Shown: positions 14,896 to 19,432 of the stretch, piece after piece | Layout: every line of letters starts with the position of its first letter | How positions within the stretch are numbered: the first letter of the stretch is position 1 | Source of the DNA: BS750m-G4 sp964472195 | GTDB taxonomy: Bacteria > Bacteroidota > Ignavibacteria > Tepidaquicellales > Tepidaquicellaceae | Assembly: GCA_964472195.1 (NCBI GenBank) | Contig: CAYYJH010000055.1 | Span: forward strand, 1 to 19,432 | Length of the DNA stretch: 19,432 bases | Direction: 5' to 3' | Translations under genes and position numbers: made by a program | The notes under the pieces: generated by a model | Told to the model about the DNA's origin: nothing | The model's database searches: none | What the model saw: only the letters and a program-made list of their open reading frames with translations

Positions 14896-16341
14896 TTAAA
14901 TTTTTCTCCTTAACCTTGCTTTCGGAATTTTCACTGACTCACGGTATTTCGCAATTGTTCTTCTAGCTATTTTATATCCTGCTTTTTTCATTTCTACTGC
15001 AAGCTGGTCGTCGGTAAATGGCTTCGAAGTATCTTCATTATCTATTATCTCTTTCAATTTTATTTTAATCTCTTTGGTCGAAATGTCATCACCTTCATCA
15101 TTCTTCATATAATTACTGAAAAAATATTTTAGTTCATAGATTCCAAAATCTGTTTGGACATATTTACCCCTAACAGTGCGGCTAACCGTAGAAATATCCA
15201 TGTTAATATCTTCGGCAACATCCTTTTCATACATTGGCTTCAGTCCTTCGCCCATATTATCAAAGAACTCAATTTGTCTTCGAATAATCGAGTTCATAAC
15301 TTTCAACATTGTTTCCCTTCTCGATTTTATAGCTTCTAAAAACCATTTAGCTCTTTCATAATTATTGGTTATAAAAACTTTTGTATCTTTTTCTAATTTA
15401 TTCTTATTACCTGATAATACCTTCTTATATGTCTTATTTAATCTTAAACTTGGTATGTTTCTGTCATTTAATTCAACTTTATATTCCCCATTCTCTTTGG
15501 TTACTATAAGGTCGGGATAGATATAATTTTGTTCAATTAGCCTTTCTATTGTTCCGGGTTTGGGATTAAGTTTTAAAATGAAATCGAAAATTTCGTTAAT
15601 AGTTTCTGCTTCTACATTCAACTCTTTAATAAGCTTTTCGTAATTCTTTAACCTGAATTCATCAAAGTAATCATTTAATACTCTTTTACATAGTTTATTG
15701 AAACCATCATCTGTTTTTAAATTATCAATCTGGAGAAGTAAACATTCGCGTAGATTTCTTGAGGCAATCCCGGTGGGATCAAATTTTTGAATACGCTCTA
15801 TGACTTCATTTATTTCCCCTATTGTAAAACCATCATTCTCAAATTCAGTTCCAATCTTTAGTTTATCTATATCCTTTTTTATATCTTCGCTTTTATCTCT
15901 TAGGTATCCTTCATCATCAAGGCTACCGATTATCTCTTCACCTATGAAAATTTGTTTGTTATTTAATCCGGACAAATGCAGTTGTGATAAAAGATTATCA
16001 TATAAAGTCACTTTACTTCTCCATAAGTTTTCCTGAATTACCCTTCTATCATTAACACTATTTTCTTGCGTTTTATATCCTGCTATATCAGCATCACCAT
16101 AATCTTCCCAATTGAATTCCTCCTCTTCATCTAGCTTGTCTTCCTCATCTTTTATTTCCTCTTTTTCTTCTGACTCCTCCTCTAATAAATCATAAATCTC
16201 ATCCAAAAAAGGATTCTGTACTATCTCCTGCCTAATCATTTGTTCAATTGCTATTGTAGGAATAGCTAATAGACTTTGTCTCTGAATTATTTGTGGAAGA
16301 ATCTTTTGTACTAACCGTTGAGTTTGAGTCTGTTGCAACAT
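14896..16341 (-). CDS. rpoN: RNA polymerase sigma-54 factor
   Basis: A 481-residue sigma-54, which directs RNA polymerase to -24/-12 promoters that need AAA+ enhancer-binding activators. Region I is glutamine-rich (LQQTQTQRLVQKILPQIIQR). Region II, about residues 45-85, is very acidic (runs of E and D). The core-binding region includes DPTGIASRNLRECLLLQ, a helix-turn-helix lies around DISTVSRTVRGKY, and the protein ends with the RpoN box ARRTIAKYRE at 459-468 within the last 23 residues. It starts 7 nt after the DUF3109 gene and is followed by hslV. The usual rpoN neighbours (lptB, hpf, ptsN) are absent. No enhancer-binding protein is encoded in the window. Confidence 0.96.
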   Translation of the reverse strand: MLQQTQTQRLVQKILPQIIQRQSLLAIPTIAIEQMIRQEIVQNPFLDEIYDLLEEESEEKEEIKDEEDKLDEEEEFNWEDYGDADIAGYKTQENSVNDRRVIQENLWRSKVTLYDNLLSQLHLSGLNNKQIFIGEEIIGSLDDEGYLRDKSEDIKKDIDKLKIGTEFENDGFTIGEINEVIERIQKFDPTGIASRNLRECLLLQIDNLKTDDGFNKLCKRVLNDYFDEFRLKNYEKLIKELNVEAETINEIFDFILKLNPKPGTIERLIEQNYIYPDLIVTKENGEYKVELNDRNIPSLRLNKTYKKVLSGNKNKLEKDTKVFITNNYERAKWFLEAIKSRRETMLKVMNSIIRRQIEFFDNMGEGLKPMYEKDVAEDINMDISTVSRTVRGKYVQTDFGIYELKYFFSNYMKNDEGDDISTKEIKIKLKEIIDNEDTSKPFTDDQLAVEMKKAGYKIARRTIAKYRESVKIPKARLRRKI

Positions 16342-16348
16342 GGATTCA

Positions 16349-16906
16349 CTAATTGTTTAATCGTTTTTCTAAATTATAATAAAACTGTTTACCAAACTCG
16401 CGAATAATTCCATCTTTTGCAAATTTCATCACAGATATGCCTTCCAGTAAACCTTTATTCAGCGCTTCGTTACATTCGTATATTTTTTCATATTTCAGGA
16501 TATTCCTTTTCTCTCCATTAATTCTGATTGGGAATAAATGACATGATATTGGTTTTATAAAATCTGTTCTTTTTTCATAGTAAGCTTTCTGGAAAGCACA
16601 CTTAGCGATTCCATTATCATAGTAAGAAAAAATACAATCGTCATTGTTTATCCCTTTCAATGCGTATTCATTTCCATCTCTTTCATAGAATCCATATTCA
16701 TCAATCCAATTTAAATTGACATCTGCTAAATATTCTTTCACCGTATCTAATATAGATTCTATTTTTTTTATCTCCACTTTTAATAATGGAGCCCCGACAG
16801 TTCCTTTTATCGTACAACAAGCACCTTTACACAATTGCAGGTCACACGAGAATTTAACCGTGACTATTCTATCGTCAATCATGTACTTATTTAAATCATT
16901 ACTCAT
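16349..16906 (-). CDS. DUF3109-family cysteine-rich protein
   Basis: A 185-residue cytoplasmic protein of the DUF3109 family, related in motif to YkgJ-type zinc or iron-sulfur proteins. Cysteines are C21, C26, C30 and C31 (FSCDLQLCKGACC), then C91, C103, C122 (PISCHLFPIR) and C145 (YECNEA). This set of eight is conserved in the family and is likely to bind zinc or an iron-sulfur cluster; the biological role is unknown. The GAPLLKVE, GIAKCAFQKAY and DFIKPISCHLFPIR segments match the family well. The start codon overlaps the dprA stop by 4 bases (ATGA), which indicates translational coupling. The gene for sigma-54 begins 7 nt downstream. Confidence 0.87.
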   Translation of the reverse strand: MSNDLNKYMIDDRIVTVKFSCDLQLCKGACCTIKGTVGAPLLKVEIKKIESILDTVKEYLADVNLNWIDEYGFYERDGNEYALKGINNDDCIFSYYDNGIAKCAFQKAYYEKRTDFIKPISCHLFPIRINGEKRNILKYEKIYECNEALNKGLLEGISVMKFAKDGIIREFGKQFYYNLEKRLNN

Positions 16907-18030
16907 AACCTTATGAAATTCTTCCCGGGTATCTGTTTTATAATTCCTTTAAACTCAAGAGATAACAAATTTACGAGACAGTCAGATATAGACATCTCCG
17001 CAATTTCACTTATCATATCAATGTGAATAGGTTCTATACCTATAACTTCGTAAATCTTTTTCTCAAAAATACTCAATTCCTGTATTTGTTTTTCTTCTTT
17101 CTCTGCTTCACCCTTCTTTAATATAGGTTTAAGTTTATAACTTAATTCATTCAATATATCATCGACGTTAGTTACCAGTTTTGCCTGACCGTTCTTAATT
17201 AGCTCATTGCTGCCTTCCGATTTCTTTGAATATATATATCCGGGTATTGAGAACACCTCTTTATTTTGATCAAGTGCAAATTCCCCTGTTATTAAAGAAC
17301 CGCCTTTTAATCCGGTCTCAACAATTAACGTCCCGACACTAATACCGCTTATTATTCTGTTCCTTCTTGGAAAATTAACCTTATCAGGAGCAGCACCTAT
17401 CTCGAACTCCGATATTACAGCACCGTTTTCTATAATTTGTTCGTAGATCTTTTTATTTTCTTTTGGATAAACCACATCTACACCGCAGCCCAAGACAGCA
17501 TAAGTTAAATTATTATTTTCAAGAGCAACTCTGTGTGACATAGAATCAATACCTCTCGCTAATCCACTTACAACTGGAATTCCCAATTTTGAAATCTCCT
17601 TAACCATTCTCTCACATACATTCCTGCCGTATTCTGTAGGGAATCTCGTTCCCACAACACTCAATGAATACTTATCTTCTTTATTAAGTTTCCCTTTTAT
17701 ATACAACAATACCGGAGCATCGAATATCTTCTTCAAGTTTGAGGGATATTCTTCATCAGTAATATTAATAATCCGAATGTTCTTTTCCTCAGCATTCTTA
17801 ATAATTTTTTCGAACTCTTTTTCATACTCCCCAAGATACTTCCTACACTTCAATATTTCATTAGAAGTCTTCTCATCAATTCCCTCAATCCTTTTTAACT
17901 CACGTTTACTGAGCTCAAAACATTCTTTCGTTTCTTTACAGCGTGCCAGGATATTCTTTATCCTCACATTACCAAGGTTCTTCACCTTCGTCATGTAAAA
18001 TAAGTATTTTAAATTTTCTTTACTTTGCAA
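16903..18030 (-). CDS. dprA: DNA-processing protein DprA
   Basis: A 375-residue DprA (Smf), which binds incoming single-stranded DNA in natural transformation and loads RecA. Residues 1-65 are a helical SAM/HhH-like domain (GNVRIKNIL, LKRIEGIDEKT). The Rossmann-like core shows VVGTRFPTEYG around 125-135, SGLARGIDSMSH at 155-166, GCGVDVVYP, and PRRNRIISGIS at 221-231. The last 70 residues are a DprA-type winged-helix domain. The start is TTG, translated from 18028-18030; it is favoured over the ATG 12 codons later because AAAGGA lies 7 nt upstream and because those codons form part of the conserved first helix. It heads a - strand cluster with the DUF3109 gene, rpoN and hslVU. No comEC or pilus gene is nearby. 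Confidence 0.95.
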   Translation of the reverse strand: MQSKENLKYLFYMTKVKNLGNVRIKNILARCKETKECFELSKRELKRIEGIDEKTSNEILKCRKYLGEYEKEFEKIIKNAEEKNIRIINITDEEYPSNLKKIFDAPVLLYIKGKLNKEDKYSLSVVGTRFPTEYGRNVCERMVKEISKLGIPVVSGLARGIDSMSHRVALENNNLTYAVLGCGVDVVYPKENKKIYEQIIENGAVISEFEIGAAPDKVNFPRRNRIISGISVGTLIVETGLKGGSLITGEFALDQNKEVFSIPGYIYSKKSEGSNELIKNGQAKLVTNVDDILNELSYKLKPILKKGEAEKEEKQIQELSIFEKKIYEVIGIEPIHIDMISEIAEMSISDCLVNLLSLEFKGIIKQIPGKNFIRL

Positions 18031-18037
18031 AAATTAA

Positions 18038-18043
18038 TCCTTT
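18038..18043 (-). promoter_or_regulatory. Shine-Dalgarno sequence that decides the dprA TTG start
   Basis: Read on the - strand this is AAAGGA, separated by 7 nt from the TTG at 18030-18028. Most starts in the window lack such a sequence, which makes this one informative for choosing the TTG over the internal ATG. Confidence 0.6.
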
Positions 18044-18295
18044 GATTTATAACAAAGTTATCATTAATACAATTTAAGACTAAGATAATAAGTTTTAAAC
18101 ATAATTATTATTCAAGAAAATAGCAAAGCGATAGTAAGGGGAAAGAGATTAAAAAATCATATAGTTTGTAAATATATAAGCCAAATCATCTGAATTTCTT
18201 AAATGTTACTCCGAATGACGCCGGAATAAAATTTTACCTTTTTTCTATAAAATAAATATTGTAATTAATTTCAAAGTTCATTAATAACTTTTCAC

Positions 18296-18302
18296 AAAGG
18301 AG
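18296..18302 (+). promoter_or_regulatory. Strong Shine-Dalgarno sequence of the FadL-like gene
   Basis: AAAGGAG ends 6 nt before the ATG at 18309. It is the best match in the window. The 278-base intergenic region before it (18031-18308) is AT-rich and must hold the divergent promoters for dprA and this gene, but I could not pick a convincing -35/-10 pair on either strand. Confidence 0.65.
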
Positions 18303-18308
18303 CAACAA

Positions 18309-19432
18309 ATGGATAAGAAAACCTATCTAAATTTCATCTTCCTTTTAGTAATATTATTTCCTTTAAAACTTTTAGCGCAAGGTAGTCTGGGCGGAGAAAC
18401 ATCAGACTTTACAATCAATCCTTATTGGGAATTTTACTCTGATAACAAACTATCAACAATTTCAGGAGGAAAAGGATATACAGGAGTTGCATCATTGGGA
18501 GATATGTCAAGCATTTCACTAAATCCTGCGTCTCTTAATGTGGATAAGAAATTTAATACGAATTTAAGTTATAGTTATAAAAGTAGTTTTAATTATCTTC
18601 CTAATGTTAGTAATGATATTCATTTAAAAAGCTTTATTCCTTCATTGTCAGTTGGTGGAGGGTATAGAATTAATGAAAATTTTCAGGTTGGTTTTGCATA
18701 TCAAAATAATTACAGCTATAGGTTGGTCGTTGATATGATATATATGGATGAATTCGGGAATGAAATCGGCAGAGATGAACTTTATTATAAATTAGCTACT
18801 CATTCATTACTCGTACCATTTGTATTTAATTACGAATGGTTAAGGCTTGGTGCAAATCTTAACCTAACTTATTTAAGAGGTGATATTGACCTTGGAGAAA
18901 ATACTTTCTTTCCGGGTGTACCTTATAAGGCAAAAGGAGAACTTTGGGGTTTTATTCCCCAGATAGGATTCATTATTTCTCCTAATGAATATTTTTCTTT
19001 AGGAGCCTCCTATACATTCGGATTTTCTGATAACTTTGAGTGGGTATATGAAAATGGAACTCCTCAAACATCTTATTGTGAAATACCAGCAAGACTAACA
19101 GTTGGAACTGAAGGTCATTTACTGGAAAATAAATTAAAATTATCTCTCGAATATCATTATGCAAACACATCTGTCATCGACTATCTGAAAGATAAAAATA
19201 ACATACATGCAGGAGCAGAATATTCTATTGACGATTCCTGGATTGTCCGTGGAGGTTTTTTTACACTCTTTGATTTTCGTGATCTCGATGACACCTGGAC
19301 TAACACTTCAACATTCGACCAGTTTTTCATTACGGTTGGGGGAACATATAAATACAAAGGATTTGCATTTAATATAGCACTCCTGAGCAGTACTCTAACC
19401 AGCAGCTCGGATGTAAAGCATTCGATTATTAA
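18309..19432 (+). CDS. FadL/OMPP1-like outer-membrane transport protein, partial
   Basis: The frame is open from ATG 18309 to the window edge (374 complete codons, C-terminus missing). Residues 1-25 are a signal peptide (MDKKTY, hydrophobic LLVILF core, ending A-Q). The mature start GGKGYTGVASLGD followed by SISLNPASL is the OMPP1/FadL/TodX pattern, in which a GAxTA segment and an NPAxL motif open the barrel. Beyond it are many strand-length segments of alternating aromatic and polar residues. Members carry hydrophobic compounds such as long-chain fatty acids across the outer membrane; the PorV and PorQ proteins of the T9SS are relatives, so a role in secretion is also possible. The missing C-terminus prevents a choice. 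Confidence 0.8.
   Translation, partial: MDKKTYLNFIFLLVILFPLKLLAQGSLGGETSDFTINPYWEFYSDNKLSTISGGKGYTGVASLGDMSSISLNPASLNVDKKFNTNLSYSYKSSFNYLPNVSNDIHLKSFIPSLSVGGGYRINENFQVGFAYQNNYSYRLVVDMIYMDEFGNEIGRDELYYKLATHSLLVPFVFNYEWLRLGANLNLTYLRGDIDLGENTFFPGVPYKAKGELWGFIPQIGFIISPNEYFSLGASYTFGFSDNFEWVYENGTPQTSYCEIPARLTVGTEGHLLENKLKLSLEYHYANTSVIDYLKDKNNIHAGAEYSIDDSWIVRGGFFTLFDFRDLDDTWTNTSTFDQFFITVGGTYKYKGFAFNIALLSSTLTSSSDVKHSII

Noticed and set aside
18031..18308. Possible small RNA or small gene in the divergent intergenic region
   Set aside because: No stable hairpin with a T-run and no coding frame with a start signal was seen; AT-rich promoter DNA explains it.
18982..19170. Open frame of 62 codons on the - strand near the right edge
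   Set aside because: It is antisense to the FadL-like gene, which has a signal peptide, a Shine-Dalgarno and an unbroken frame of 374 codons.

Overview
The window looks like an AT-rich chromosomal stretch from a member of the Bacteroidota/Ignavibacteria-Chlorobi supergroup. The evidence is a type IX secretion (T9SS) C-terminal sorting domain at the left edge, two outer-membrane beta-barrel proteins (one FadL/OMPP1-like), DprA, sigma-54 and HslUV of the matching types, and start codons that mostly have A/T-rich leaders without a Shine-Dalgarno sequence. The exact class is inference; no rRNA or other marker is present.

Left part (1-2500): the tail of a T9SS-secreted protein with a probable terminator, then a DRG-like TGS-domain GTPase whose start sits just behind a strong palindrome containing an extended -10 box. 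A rubrerythrin follows, then a hicB antitoxin gene with a promoter-like sequence. The overlapping hicA toxin frame is broken by an in-frame TGA.

Middle part (2553-12022, all + strand): a secreted serine hydrolase, 1-pyrroline-5-carboxylate dehydrogenase (proline to glutamate), a tiny lipoprotein, the beta subunit of succinyl-CoA synthetase, a GMP reductase/IMPDH-family enzyme, triosephosphate isomerase, and a run of thiolase, 3-hydroxyacyl-CoA dehydrogenase and short-chain acyl-CoA dehydrogenase. The last three catalyse three of the four C4 beta-oxidation or butyryl-CoA reactions; the enoyl-CoA hydratase is not here. Together this is a central-metabolism block: amino-acid and short-chain acyl-CoA breakdown feeding the TCA cycle, plus one glycolytic step. 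It ends at a perfect 16-bp hairpin that serves both converging strands.

Right part (12071-18030, all - strand): a compact, probably co-transcribed cluster read from right to left as dprA, a cysteine-rich DUF3109 protein, rpoN (sigma-54), hslV, hslU and an outer-membrane beta-barrel protein. Gaps are 32 bases or less, and dprA and the DUF3109 gene overlap by 4 bases. A 278-base divergent intergenic region then separates this cluster from a FadL-like outer-membrane protein that runs off the right edge.

Most of the window is housekeeping. I see no CRISPR array, insertion sequence, tRNA or rRNA, and no convincing new multi-gene system. The points most worth a second look are the broken hicA beside an intact hicB, the palindrome/promoter before the DRG-like GTPase, the divergent catalytic loop of the GMP reductase-like enzyme, the rpoN-hslVU linkage and the lysine-rich extension of HslU.
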